Program-made: the position numbers and the translations under genes
Notes under the pieces: model-generated
Seen by the model: the letters and a program-made list of their open reading frames with translations, nothing else
What the model was told of the DNA's origin: nothing
The model's database searches: none
Shown: piece by piece, positions 1 to 7,040 of the stretch
Layout: the number at the start of each line of letters is the position of its first letter
Numbering within the stretch: position 1 is the first letter of the stretch
Assembly: GCA_937873545.1 (NCBI GenBank)
Contig: CALMWI010000394.1
Location: 1 to 8,726, forward strand
Source of the DNA: an uncultured bacterium
Lineage (GTDB): Bacteria; UBA4055
Reading direction: 5' to 3'
Length of the DNA: 8,726 nucleotides

Positions 1-1517
1 ACTTCTTTCGGCGAGATAAGCTCCATGACCAGACGAACAGAGATCAGGTTAAGTGAGTTTCTAAGTGCCTCCCTTAATGACACATAACCGCCCATATTGT
101 CTATATCATAATTTCCCGGCTGCCATCTTGAACCGTTGGGTAATGTAACTGTTACAGGCTGATTTATCAAAGTAGTGGCTGGGGATTGTCCGTTATCCAA
201 TGCTGTCAGATACACTATAGGTTTAAATATCGATCCCGGTTGTCTCCATGCCTGAAGAGCATTGTTGAATTTGAATCTTTTAAAATCTGTTCCTCCGACC
301 ATTGCCAGGATACGGCCTGTCCCCGGTTCAACTGCGATCAGAGCCACCTGAGGTTCAAGTTTTTCATGGGCCAGAGAATCTATCATCAGAGTGTCTTTCA
401 TTTTGAATTTCCACCTTGACGAATCGTAATTGTTTTTTACATATTGTCTCAAACCCTTTCTTTTGTTCCTGATATATCGTTTTTTAACCTCTTTATTTAG
501 GTCCGGAAGATGTTTCTGAACGATCGTATCCGCAATTGTCTGAATTCGTGAGTCAAGCGTCGTATAAACCGTTAATCCGTCCTTCAGATAGTCAAGATCC
601 CATTCGTTCCTCTTGTCTCTAAGCTGCTGTCTTATATGTTCGGTAAAATAAGGTGCTGTTCCGTCATAAGAACTCTTCTGCCGGTTTAAAACTAGAGGTA
701 TCTGTTTAAGAGAATCGAATTCATTTTCCGAGATAAAATCCATTGTCATCATATTGTAAAGAACCTGATTCCTTCTTTCCAATGCGCGTTCAGGTTTTTT
801 GAAAGGATTGTAATGCGCGGGTGCTTTAAGCTGCGCTATAAGCAGAGCAGATTCTTCAATCTTCAGGTCAGAAGCGCTTTTTCCGAACATCATTTTCGCG
901 CTTGACTGAATTCCGTATGTTCCTTCTCCGAACAGGCACTGCATAAGGTACATCTCAAGTATCTCTTTTTTGGAGTACATTCTTTCAAGCTGTATTGAAG
1001 TTAGAAGTTCTTTGATCTTTCTTTCAAGGCTCTTTTTAAATCCGATCTCGTTATAAAGGTTTCTGGCAAGCTGCTGCGTGATAGTTGACGCGCCGTGAGC
1101 GTTCCTGCCTATCAGAATCCTGGGAAGAGCCATCATCGCCGCCTGGGTAGTCCGTCTTGAATTAAAGCCCCAGTGTTTAAAGAAATCCCTGTCTTCTGTT
1201 GCGATCAGCGCCTGAGTAACATGTTCCGGCATATCGTTAAGATCAACAGGGCTTCTGTTCTCAGAATAAAATTCTTTTATCAGGACTCCGTCAGCTGAAT
1301 AAGCTTTTGTTATAAGGTTCGGTTCGTATTTTTCAAGTTTCTCAAATTTTGGCAGTTCATCAATAAGTGAATTTATGTATAAATACATGACCATGACAAG
1401 GATACCAGACAGTGTTGTAACGCCTGCGGTCAGATATACCGTCATCATCAGTAAACTCTTTTTTGACCTTCCGGAATTTTTTCCTGAATTATTCTGCTGA
1501 CTCTTATTTTTCTTCAT
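1..1517 (-). CDS. Penicillin-binding protein 1A-type bifunctional transglycosylase/transpeptidase (C-terminus beyond left edge)
   Basis: Class A PBP: polymerises glycan strands from lipid II and cross-links the peptides, anchored in the inner membrane with its catalytic part in the periplasm. The 505 visible residues start with a basic cytoplasmic tail (1-21) and one membrane helix (about 22-47). The GT51 glycosyltransferase domain follows, with ATEDRDFFKHWG (catalytic Glu108), GASTITQQLARNLY (142-155) and the segment RKIKELLTSIQLER..SKKEILEMYL. After a linker ending in YLKDGLTVYTTLDSRIQ and a basic stretch (about 340-375) comes the transpeptidase domain: QPGSIFKP gives nucleophile Ser429 and Lys432, and SLN (488-490) is the second motif. 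The third motif (KTG) lies outside the window. The ATG at 1517 is the only usable start, because an in-frame stop lies four codons upstream. It overlaps the end of lpxH by 14 bases, with GAGAG just upstream as a weak ribosome binding site, so translational coupling is likely. The family call is very secure; mrcA/ponA naming is left open because the gene is incomplete. Confidence 0.96.
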   Translation of the reverse strand, partial: MKKNKSQQNNSGKNSGRSKKSLLMMTVYLTAGVTTLSGILVMVMYLYINSLIDELPKFEKLEKYEPNLITKAYSADGVLIKEFYSENRSPVDLNDMPEHVTQALIATEDRDFFKHWGFNSRRTTQAAMMALPRILIGRNAHGASTITQQLARNLYNEIGFKKSLERKIKELLTSIQLERMYSKKEILEMYLMQCLFGEGTYGIQSSAKMMFGKSASDLKIEESALLIAQLKAPAHYNPFKKPERALERRNQVLYNMMTMDFISENEFDSLKQIPLVLNRQKSSYDGTAPYFTEHIRQQLRDKRNEWDLDYLKDGLTVYTTLDSRIQTIADTIVQKHLPDLNKEVKKRYIRNKRKGLRQYVKNNYDSSRWKFKMKDTLMIDSLAHEKLEPQVALIAVEPGTGRILAMVGGTDFKRFKFNNALQAWRQPGSIFKPIVYLTALDNGQSPATTLINQPVTVTLPNGSRWQPGNYDIDNMGGYVSLREALRNSLNLISVRLVMELISPKE

Positions 1518-2247
1518 TGAATCTCTCTAAAGTTAAATTGGTGCCGTCAAACAATCCGTAGCTGAAATATTCGATCCAGTCTCCGGTGTTTAAATATGTT
1601 CCGTTCTCGGTTACTGTCATCTCGGGAAGATGAAGATGCCCGAGTAAAGCAAAATCGTATCCCTCACTCAGCTTAGAAGACGCATATTCAAAATATTCAT
1701 CTCTCCATTTGATCCTGTCGATATTACGGTATTTTCTGCTGCTTCTTGAAGTAAAATTAGCTATGCAGATACCAAGATCGGGCGGGATAAATGTTCTGAA
1801 TAGGAAATTACATATTTTCGAGCGTAGTATCATCTTTAAAAATCTGTAGCCGGCGTCGGATTTTGCCAGTCCGTCTCCGTGTGATACAAAAAATTTTTTT
1901 CCGTTCGATTCAAGTATGTATTCGTTGTCAATGCAGTTAATTCCGATTTCTGATCTCAGATAATTACCGAGATAAAAATCATGATTACCGGCCAGGTAAG
2001 TTACTTTAACCCCTTTATTTATGAAGCTTTTCAGTCTGAAAAAAATATCAAAATGATAAGCGGGAATAACATGGATCCATTCGTACCAGAAATCAAAGAT
2101 GTCTCCCATCAGGACTATCTCTTTTGCGTCATCAGGGATCGAATCAAGGAATTTTAAGAGTGTCTCTTTTGCCGAAACAGTTCCGGCTTTTTTATCGAGC
2201 TTCAGATGCAGGTCGGATAAAAAATATATTCTTTCTCTTTTGATCAA
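1504..2247 (-). CDS. lpxH: UDP-2,3-diacylglucosamine diphosphatase, LpxH-like metallophosphoesterase
   Basis: Predicted to hydrolyse UDP-2,3-diacylglucosamine to lipid X and UMP, the fourth step of lipid A synthesis, at the cytoplasmic face of the inner membrane. The 247 residues carry the calcineurin-like metal motifs in order: SDLHL (Asp12, His14), GDIFDFW (Asp49), GNHD (87-90), SHGDG (His123) and GHLHLPE (His204, His206). The end of the domain, NTGDWIEYFSYGLFDG (about 220-235), is typical of LpxH-like proteins of the Bacteroidota side of the family. The GNHD motif differs from the GNRD of the enterobacterial LpxH. The start is TTG at 2247, overlapping the cinA stop in TTGA; AAGGA six to seven bases upstream supports it, and the next methionine is residue 47, past the first metal motif. 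The family is certain. The substrate is inferred from subfamily features and the envelope-gene context, and a related nucleotide pyrophosphatase role cannot be excluded. Confidence 0.85.
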   Translation of the reverse strand: MIKRERIYFLSDLHLKLDKKAGTVSAKETLLKFLDSIPDDAKEIVLMGDIFDFWYEWIHVIPAYHFDIFFRLKSFINKGVKVTYLAGNHDFYLGNYLRSEIGINCIDNEYILESNGKKFFVSHGDGLAKSDAGYRFLKMILRSKICNFLFRTFIPPDLGICIANFTSRSSRKYRNIDRIKWRDEYFEYASSKLSEGYDFALLGHLHLPEMTVTENGTYLNTGDWIEYFSYGLFDGTNLTLERFNEEK

Positions 2248-3512
2248 GTTGTTTCCTTTTTTAAATATCTGATCATTTCTATCATCAGTTTATTCGATGC
2301 TTTTTCTTTTATGCTTATCCGGTCTCCGGTAAAAAAGAATTTACGGATATGTTTCTTTTTTTCTTCTCTTAAACTAAAACCCGCAAAAACAGTTCCTACA
2401 GGTTTAAATTCCGATCCTCCGTCGGGCCCTGCTATGCCTGAGACCGCGCACACGATATCCGCCTTAGTTTCAGCCAGCAGTCCTTCAAGCATTTCTGAAA
2501 CTGTTTCTTCTGAGACTGCTCCTTTAATGCCAAGTGTTGAGGGATTGACGTTCAGGATAGCGAATTTGCTGTCGTTCGAGTAAGTGACGAAACCCTCTGT
2601 AAAAACTTCACTCGAACCCGGTATATTTGTAATATTGTTCATGAACAAGCCGCCGGTGCAGCTTTCCGCCGCGCTCAATCTTAAATGCCGCTTTTTAAGA
2701 ATCGAAACAAGTTCATGCTGCGGGGTTACCATGTCGTATGTAAATATCTTTTCATTTACAAGGGATTTAATTATTTTTAAAGCTGAATCAACCTTTCTTT
2801 TTCTTTGATCTGCAGCACCGAAGTTTTTGATCCTTACCGTTACTCCGTAACCCTGGGGAAGGAACGCAATGGCGCAACCGAAAGGGAATTCCGGGTTTTT
2901 TGAAAGGATCGAGTAAAGAGAACTTTCTGAAATGTCGGTAGTGTTGATATCCCTGTAATAAAGGTTGTCGCTGAAGTTCTCTTTCAGATACGGCAGGATC
3001 TCTTCTTTCATGAGACTGCGCATCTCGTTAGGTACACCGGGCATGACGAAAATATGTTTTCCGTCAAAATTAAAATGCATGCCCGGAGCCGTGCCTGAGG
3101 AATTATGAAGAAGCATGACCTTTTCCGAGTCCGGAAACATCGCCTGTTCTTTGTTAATTTCGTCGGGAACCATATTTCTTTTCGCGAAAATAGCAACGAT
3201 ATGATCCCAGACTTCGGGCCGGAATTTCAATTTGAATCCAAAATGCCGGCAGAGCACGTTTTTGGTCAGATCATCGTTAGTCGGACCCAATCCTCCGGTA
3301 ATAAAGATCATATCCGTCTGCTTCATGCTGCTTTCGAGCTCAGATATTATCTCATTATCGGCATCGGCTATCGCGATTATTTTTTTTGTAAAAATGCCCA
3401 GCTCATAAAGTGCCGAAGCAATATACGATGAATTCGTATTGACTGTATGGCCGGAGAGTATTTCATCCCCTATGCTGATTATATGCGCCGTGCAGATCTT
3501 TTTGTTATTCAT
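2244..3512 (-). CDS. cinA: CinA-like protein: nicotinamide mononucleotide deamidase with N-terminal MoaB/COG1058 domain
   Basis: Full-length two-domain CinA (422 residues, the usual size). The N-terminal MoaB-like domain (about 6-175) shows IISIGDEILSG, TGGLGPTNDD (72-81), SSGTAPGM and MPGVPNEM (157-164); in characterised CinA proteins this domain has ADP-ribose pyrophosphatase activity. The C-terminal PncC domain (about 263-420) shows AESCTGGL, with Ser284 as the expected nucleophile, then FTEGFVTYSNDSK and SGIAGPDGG (358-366), and would hydrolyse nicotinamide mononucleotide to nicotinate mononucleotide, recycling the NMN released by NAD-dependent DNA ligase. The protein is cytosolic. It starts at ATG 3512, with AGGA seven bases upstream overlapping the amidase stop codon, and its own stop overlaps the TTG of lpxH. 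The old name 'competence/damage-inducible' comes from Gram-positive transformation operons; no competence gene is visible here. No key motif is missing. Confidence 0.94.
   Translation of the reverse strand: MNNKKICTAHIISIGDEILSGHTVNTNSSYIASALYELGIFTKKIIAIADADNEIISELESSMKQTDMIFITGGLGPTNDDLTKNVLCRHFGFKLKFRPEVWDHIVAIFAKRNMVPDEINKEQAMFPDSEKVMLLHNSSGTAPGMHFNFDGKHIFVMPGVPNEMRSLMKEEILPYLKENFSDNLYYRDINTTDISESSLYSILSKNPEFPFGCAIAFLPQGYGVTVRIKNFGAADQRKRKVDSALKIIKSLVNEKIFTYDMVTPQHELVSILKKRHLRLSAAESCTGGLFMNNITNIPGSSEVFTEGFVTYSNDSKFAILNVNPSTLGIKGAVSEETVSEMLEGLLAETKADIVCAVSGIAGPDGGSEFKPVGTVFAGFSLREEKKKHIRKFFFTGDRISIKEKASNKLMIEMIRYLKKETT
2253..2258 (-). promoter_or_regulatory. Ribosome binding site supporting the TTG start of lpxH
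   Basis: The minus strand reads AAGGAAACAACTTGATC, with AAGGA at a normal distance from the TTG. The site lies inside the last codons of cinA, so lpxH translation is probably coupled to cinA. Confidence 0.7.
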
Positions 3513-3521
3513 AATTCGGTC

Positions 3522-5489
3522 CTAAAATGATGATTTCCGGTATTGTTCGATACCTTTAAGCACACCTTTATAAAACTCAGTCTGCCCTTTTTCCGACAAC
3601 AGGTATTTGAGATTATCATTGTTGATAATGAATCCCGCTTCGATCAACGCATGCGTAATTGTCATTCCGGAGAAAATAACAAGGTTTTTCGGTTTGATCT
3701 TTCTTTTGACATTAAAAGGCTTCCCCGATGCGGCAGGAATTGAAACAGATAGAACCTCGGAAAGTTTTTTGTGCATTTTAAGAGCTTTTTCCCTAAGTTT
3801 CTTCCACTCATTCAAATTGCCATGCTGAAAATTTATGAATTCGGGCATTTTACCTAACGACTCCCTTACGATCATTTCAGAGCCTATGTACCTGTCCGAC
3901 TGCCAGAACTTTTTGTTTTTCGGTGAAGCCGAGTTAAGGTGTATCGAAAGGAACATATCCGCATTTCTGTTCTGTGCAATTCTGTTTCTTTCGTGCAGGC
4001 TGGGATAATAATCTCCGTCCCTTGTCAGAAATACTCTATATCCGTTATCCTCGAGATATTTTTTCAAACCTTTTGAAAGAAGAAGGTTCATTTCTTTTTC
4101 TGTATAACGGGTGCCGTCATTCTTTTTTAAAATGCTTAAGGCTCCCGGATCGTCACCTCCATGCCCCGGGTCAAGAACAACTGTGTAGCGGTCTTCGTTA
4201 AAATCGTAATCAGACAGCGGGACAGAGGCCTGTTCAGGAAGATGAATGTTTATTTTAAGAGAATATTTCTCTGTTATCAGATCGCTTTTTTCAAATTCCT
4301 CTCCGGAAGATCGTTCTATCGTTATATCGTAGTTATCTGTAAGATTGATCTTGAAAGTAAGCGTATCTGAAGCTTCATTCCACTGTACGGATTCAATTCC
4401 GGATCCTCTGGGTGATTTTGAAAAATTCTCAGGCGACATGATACTTTTTCCTGGAATTTTAAGCGTAAGCGTCTTTCCGTCGAATAAAGGAGGATTTTCG
4501 TAAGATAGAGAATCTTTTGAGGTCAGATAAACGCTCGTGATATTTTTGTCCGCATATAGTTTGATCTTAGATATATATGACTGTTTTTCGTCTGCAGGTT
4601 TTGTGTCCACTATGACCGTTTCGCTTTCGAGAGAATTCAGCGACCGTAATATCCTGTCGTTCAAAGTTACATTATCGTAGGATCTCTGGGCAAGTTCTCT
4701 ATAGCCGTCGGCTATCTTCGGTTTCATTACCGACAGGATTTCCTCATTGGAATTGTCAACTATTTCATCGAGAAGTCTTTTAATCTTGCGCGTATATTTG
4801 AAATCATAATCGTTCAATATAAGAAATATCGCATTATCTAGAGCGGAATCAGGTTTATCAATTTTGATCAGTGAAGCCGACAGTATGAAATATAAATTCA
4901 GCCTCTGTTCGTGCGAAACGCCGTCATTCCGAAGCAGCGGATCGATCTCGCCGGGGATGTTTTCATAATTACCCGATCGGTAATCGTATTCAACCTGAAT
5001 ATAATCATATTTGAGTCTGTTGTTGCTGTCCAGACCTGTTGAATCAGCTATAAAACTAAAATAAGATGCTGCCGAATGCGGCTTATTCTGCCTAAGCAGT
5101 GAGGTGATAAAAATGTAATACAGATCGAATCCGATATTCTCGTTTACATAATCGAACAGGTTCTGCTGCTTTTTCATAACAGATCTCACTGCTTTCTCCG
5201 CCGCCTGATAATTTTCAGTTTTGAAATATAGAAGCGCAAGAAGTTTTCTGTATTCGACATTATCAGGTTCGTTATTCAAAAGAGCAACAAGCTGCTTTTC
5301 AGCTTCAGTATATATTTTTCCGTCAATTAGCAGTTTAATTTCGTCTGTGCTGCACAAATATTTTACAGGCGCGGTATTTTTTTCAGGAACCGATGCCGGT
5401 GCGTATCCGGAAGGGGTACATGAAAGAATGAACAGCGTAGCTGAAACAAATACAGCTGTCATCAGAATAAATCGGACTGCTTTTTTCAA
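3522..5489 (-). CDS. Lipoprotein N-acetylmuramoyl-L-alanine amidase (TPR-like, AMIN-like and Amidase_3 domains)
   Basis: Predicted zinc amidase that cuts the bond between N-acetylmuramic acid and L-alanine in peptidoglycan, as in cell separation. The N-terminus is a lipoprotein signal: KK, a hydrophobic stretch (about 5-22) and ILSC with Cys24 as the lipidated residue; Thr25 after it suggests outer-membrane sorting if Lol rules apply. Residues about 45-285 are helical with TPR-like pairs (e.g. EAEKQLVALLNNEPDN and ENYQAAEKAV). Residues about 303-420 are beta-rich and resemble AMIN domains. The catalytic domain begins at VVLDPGHGG (437-445): His443, Glu466 (TEKEMN) and His517 (SIHLNS) are the expected zinc ligands and Glu617 (HALIEAGF) the catalytic glutamate. 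The 100 residues between His517 and Glu617 leave room for an inserted regulatory segment. The start is TTG at 5489: a stop lies eight codons upstream, GGGGA precedes it by five bases, and the next Met (residue 10) would break the signal peptide. It lies 13 bases after the small membrane protein and 9 before cinA. Confidence 0.92.
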   Translation of the reverse strand: MKKAVRFILMTAVFVSATLFILSCTPSGYAPASVPEKNTAPVKYLCSTDEIKLLIDGKIYTEAEKQLVALLNNEPDNVEYRKLLALLYFKTENYQAAEKAVRSVMKKQQNLFDYVNENIGFDLYYIFITSLLRQNKPHSAASYFSFIADSTGLDSNNRLKYDYIQVEYDYRSGNYENIPGEIDPLLRNDGVSHEQRLNLYFILSASLIKIDKPDSALDNAIFLILNDYDFKYTRKIKRLLDEIVDNSNEEILSVMKPKIADGYRELAQRSYDNVTLNDRILRSLNSLESETVIVDTKPADEKQSYISKIKLYADKNITSVYLTSKDSLSYENPPLFDGKTLTLKIPGKSIMSPENFSKSPRGSGIESVQWNEASDTLTFKINLTDNYDITIERSSGEEFEKSDLITEKYSLKINIHLPEQASVPLSDYDFNEDRYTVVLDPGHGGDDPGALSILKKNDGTRYTEKEMNLLLSKGLKKYLEDNGYRVFLTRDGDYYPSLHERNRIAQNRNADMFLSIHLNSASPKNKKFWQSDRYIGSEMIVRESLGKMPEFINFQHGNLNEWKKLREKALKMHKKLSEVLSVSIPAASGKPFNVKRKIKPKNLVIFSGMTITHALIEAGFIINNDNLKYLLSEKGQTEFYKGVLKGIEQYRKSSF

Positions 5490-5494
5490 AAAAA

Positions 5495-5499
5495 TCCCC
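5495..5499 (-). promoter_or_regulatory. Ribosome binding site supporting the TTG start of the amidase gene
   Basis: The minus strand reads CCGGGGATTTTTTTG. GGGGA sits five bases before the TTG. It is an imperfect Shine-Dalgarno match, but no ATG or GTG start lies between the upstream in-frame stop (5508-5510) and the TTG. Confidence 0.55.
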
Positions 5500-5502
5500 G
5501 GA

Positions 5503-5658
5503 TCATCTTATGATTATGTAGTAGATCACATAGAACCATGAAAGTATTCCATGTATAATGGCCCACAATATCGAGTTGTTAACCGACCATGATATTGCGA
5601 TCGCCAGCGCGGATCCGAAACTAATTCCTGTTTTTATTGTTTCCACTCTATAAGACAT
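5503..5658 (-). CDS. Small two-helix membrane protein, 51 residues, function unknown
   Basis: Short gene of 51 codons plus TGA. The product begins MSYRVETIKTGISFGSALAI, followed by one hydrophobic segment (about 11-25), a polar turn with Asn27 and Asn28, and a second, aromatic-rich hydrophobic segment (about 29-50) containing WAIIHGILSWFYVIYY, and ends in Arg51. Positively charged residues at both ends suggest a helical hairpin with both termini in the cytoplasm. It is real by several signs: the best ribosome binding site in the window (AAAGAGGTGA, five to six bases before ATG), a well-placed upstream promoter, and a position heading a tightly spaced operon. Pattern memory says short proteins with a similar 'WAIIHG..W.YVIYY' tail occur in other bacteria, but no function can be assigned. 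Its place before the amidase gene suggests an envelope role; this is only context. Confidence 0.82.
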   Translation of the reverse strand: MSYRVETIKTGISFGSALAIAISWSVNNSILWAIIHGILSWFYVIYYIIIR

Positions 5659-5660
5659 GT

Positions 5661-5667
5661 TCACCTC
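5661..5667 (-). promoter_or_regulatory. Strong ribosome binding site of the small membrane protein gene
   Basis: GAGGTGA on the minus strand followed by ACATG. It is the closest match to the anti-Shine-Dalgarno consensus in the window and is the main reason to believe the short gene behind it. Confidence 0.75.
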
Positions 5668-5683
5668 TTTTTTTTATTAGAAG

Positions 5684-5712
5684 AATATATGCAAGAATAA
5701 GCGTAATTTCAA
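5684..5712 (-). promoter_or_regulatory. Predicted sigma70-type promoter of the envelope operon
   Basis: On the minus strand a -35 box TTGAAA (5712-5707) is separated by exactly 17 bases from a -10 box TATATT (5689-5684). Transcription would start near 5677, giving a leader of about 18 bases before the small membrane protein gene. No further promoter is obvious in the short gaps downstream, so it probably serves all five minus-strand genes. If the organism uses a Bacteroidota-type sigma factor, the true boxes could differ. Confidence 0.55.
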
Positions 5713-5779
5713 AGGATAATATTACTATTTTTAGTCATATTTTTCCGAATAAGATTAGAATATTTGATAAAAATATTAC

Positions 5780-5808
5780 TTGCATTTGTGCAATTAAGAA
5801 ATTAAAAT
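5780..5808 (+). promoter_or_regulatory. Predicted sigma70-type promoter of the aminotransferase operon
   Basis: A -35 box TTGCAT (5780-5785) lies 17 bases upstream of a -10 box TAAAAT (5803-5808). The -35 box is part of a short perfect inverted repeat, TTGCA-TTTG-TGCAA (5780-5793), which could be a repressor half-site pair or chance. Transcription would begin about 30 bases before the ATG at 5846. Confidence 0.5.
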
Positions 5809-5845
5809 AACCGGACACAATGCGAATAAAAAGCAGGAAGCAGAA

Positions 5846-7039
5846 ATGAAAAAATTAGCAAAAAGGACAGAAAAGGTCGAAAGATCGAAAACTTTATCAG
5901 TGACGGCAAAGGCGAATGAACTTAAGGCGAAGGGAGAGGATATTGTCGTTCTCACTGTCGGCGAGCCCGACTTTCCTACACCGGACAATATCAAAAAAGT
6001 AGGAATTAAAGCTATAAATGATAATTTTACTAAATATACCGCAGAAGGAGGGATAATCGAACTCAAGAAGGCAGTAGTAAAGAAATATGCCGACGATTTC
6101 GGTGTCGAGATCACTCCTAAAAATGTAATATGCTCAAACGGCGCAAAACACGCGCTTGCAAATGTGATACTTGCGATCTGCGAAAAAGGAGATCAGGATA
6201 TAATTCCTCAACCTGCATGGGTTTCGTATCCCGAGCTTGTAAAACTGGCTGACGCAAAACCGGTCGATATTTTCACTGATGAAAAAACAGCTTTCAAGGT
6301 CACTCCCGAAATGCTGAACAAGGCAATAACAGCCAAAACAAAGCTGATAATTTTATGTTCGCCGTCAAATCCTACAGGTGCAATATATACAGAAAAGGAA
6401 CTGAAAGAGATCGGAAAGATTGTCAAAAAAAATGAAATATATATTATTTTCGACGAAATATATGAAAAACTGATATTCGACGGCAAAAAACATTTTTCAA
6501 TGATGAAGATAAAAGACATCAGAGACAATGTAATTTCCATAAACGGAGTGAGTAAATCATACGCCATGACCGGATGGAGGATCGGGTACGCGGTAGCGAA
6601 TGAACAGATAATCGATGCTTCCCACAAGATCCAGAGCCACATGACATCGAATCCTAATTCAATAGCTCAGAAAGCATCTGTTGAAGCAATTCTGGGCGAT
6701 CAGAAAGAAATGAAAAGAATGAGAGATATTTTCGAGCAGAGGCGCGACGAAGGTTTTGCGCTTATAAAGAAAATACCGCACACGATCTGTTATAAGCCTG
6801 ACGGAGCTTTCTATTTCTTCGTTGATTTCTCATATTATTTCGGAAAGAAATTCAATAAGACCGTGATCAAAACCAACGATGATCTCTGCGATTTCTTTAT
6901 AACAGAGCTTAAAGTCGCGGCGATCACCGGGTCGGCTTTCGGCAGCGATAAGCATGTTAGGTTCTCTTTCGCGACCAGCAACGAAAGGTTTAAAGAAGGT
7001 ATCGAAAGGATAATAAAAGGGCTAAAACTTTTAAAATAA
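5846..7039 (+). CDS. Pyridoxal-phosphate aminotransferase, probable aspartate aminotransferase (class I)
   Basis: A 397-residue fold-type I aminotransferase that would exchange the amino group between aspartate and 2-oxoglutarate in the cytosol. The motifs match the thermophile/Bacillus-type aspartate aminotransferases: LTVGEPDFPTP (36-46), YTAEGGIIELKKAV with the substrate-loop Tyr64, SNGAKHAL, PAWVSYPE (123-130), SPSNPTGA with Asn175, FDEIYEKLIF with Asp203 and Tyr206, and SINGVSKSYAMTGWRIGY with Lys237 as the Schiff-base lysine and Arg245 contacting the cofactor phosphate. Arg372 in KHVRFSFA should bind the substrate carboxylate. The length is normal and no key residue is missing. The ATG has AGGAAG five bases upstream. 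rlmB follows after one base. Related enzymes accept aromatic amino acids or other donors, and substrate choice cannot be settled from sequence by eye, so no gene symbol is given. Confidence 0.9.
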   Translation: MKKLAKRTEKVERSKTLSVTAKANELKAKGEDIVVLTVGEPDFPTPDNIKKVGIKAINDNFTKYTAEGGIIELKKAVVKKYADDFGVEITPKNVICSNGAKHALANVILAICEKGDQDIIPQPAWVSYPELVKLADAKPVDIFTDEKTAFKVTPEMLNKAITAKTKLIILCSPSNPTGAIYTEKELKEIGKIVKKNEIYIIFDEIYEKLIFDGKKHFSMMKIKDIRDNVISINGVSKSYAMTGWRIGYAVANEQIIDASHKIQSHMTSNPNSIAQKASVEAILGDQKEMKRMRDIFEQRRDEGFALIKKIPHTICYKPDGAFYFFVDFSYYFGKKFNKTVIKTNDDLCDFFITELKVAAITGSAFGSDKHVRFSFATSNERFKEGIERIIKGLKLLK

Positions 7040-7040
7040 T

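Larger units (their letters stand above)
5659..5845. other. Divergent intergenic region with two promoters and a short direct repeat
   Basis: This 187-base, very A+T-rich stretch separates the leftward envelope operon from the rightward aminotransferase operon. It holds one sigma70-like promoter on each strand, with about 67 bases between the two -35 boxes. The 9-base word AATATTACT occurs twice in the same orientation, at 5718-5726 and 5772-5780, each next to one of the -35 boxes. No credible coding sequence was found here. Confidence 0.6.

Noticed and set aside
186..419. A 77-codon plus-strand reading frame
   Set aside because: It lies antisense to the PBP1A gene, whose catalytic motifs are unmistakable; the composition shows no protein-like domain.
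2244..3512. Evidence for a competence system because of cinA
   Set aside because: CinA is widespread and mainly a pyridine-nucleotide salvage enzyme; no recA, comE or other competence gene is in the window.
5794..6114. A 106-codon minus-strand hydrophobic frame overlapping the aminotransferase
   Set aside because: It is the reverse complement of the well-supported aminotransferase 5' end and would also cross the plus-strand promoter; the hydrophobicity is a by-product of Lys/Glu-rich codons read backwards.
6208..6642. A 144-codon minus-strand frame
   Set aside because: It is fully inside the aminotransferase gene, covering its NPTG and SKSYAMTGWR motifs on the other strand; no ribosome binding site or family match is seen.
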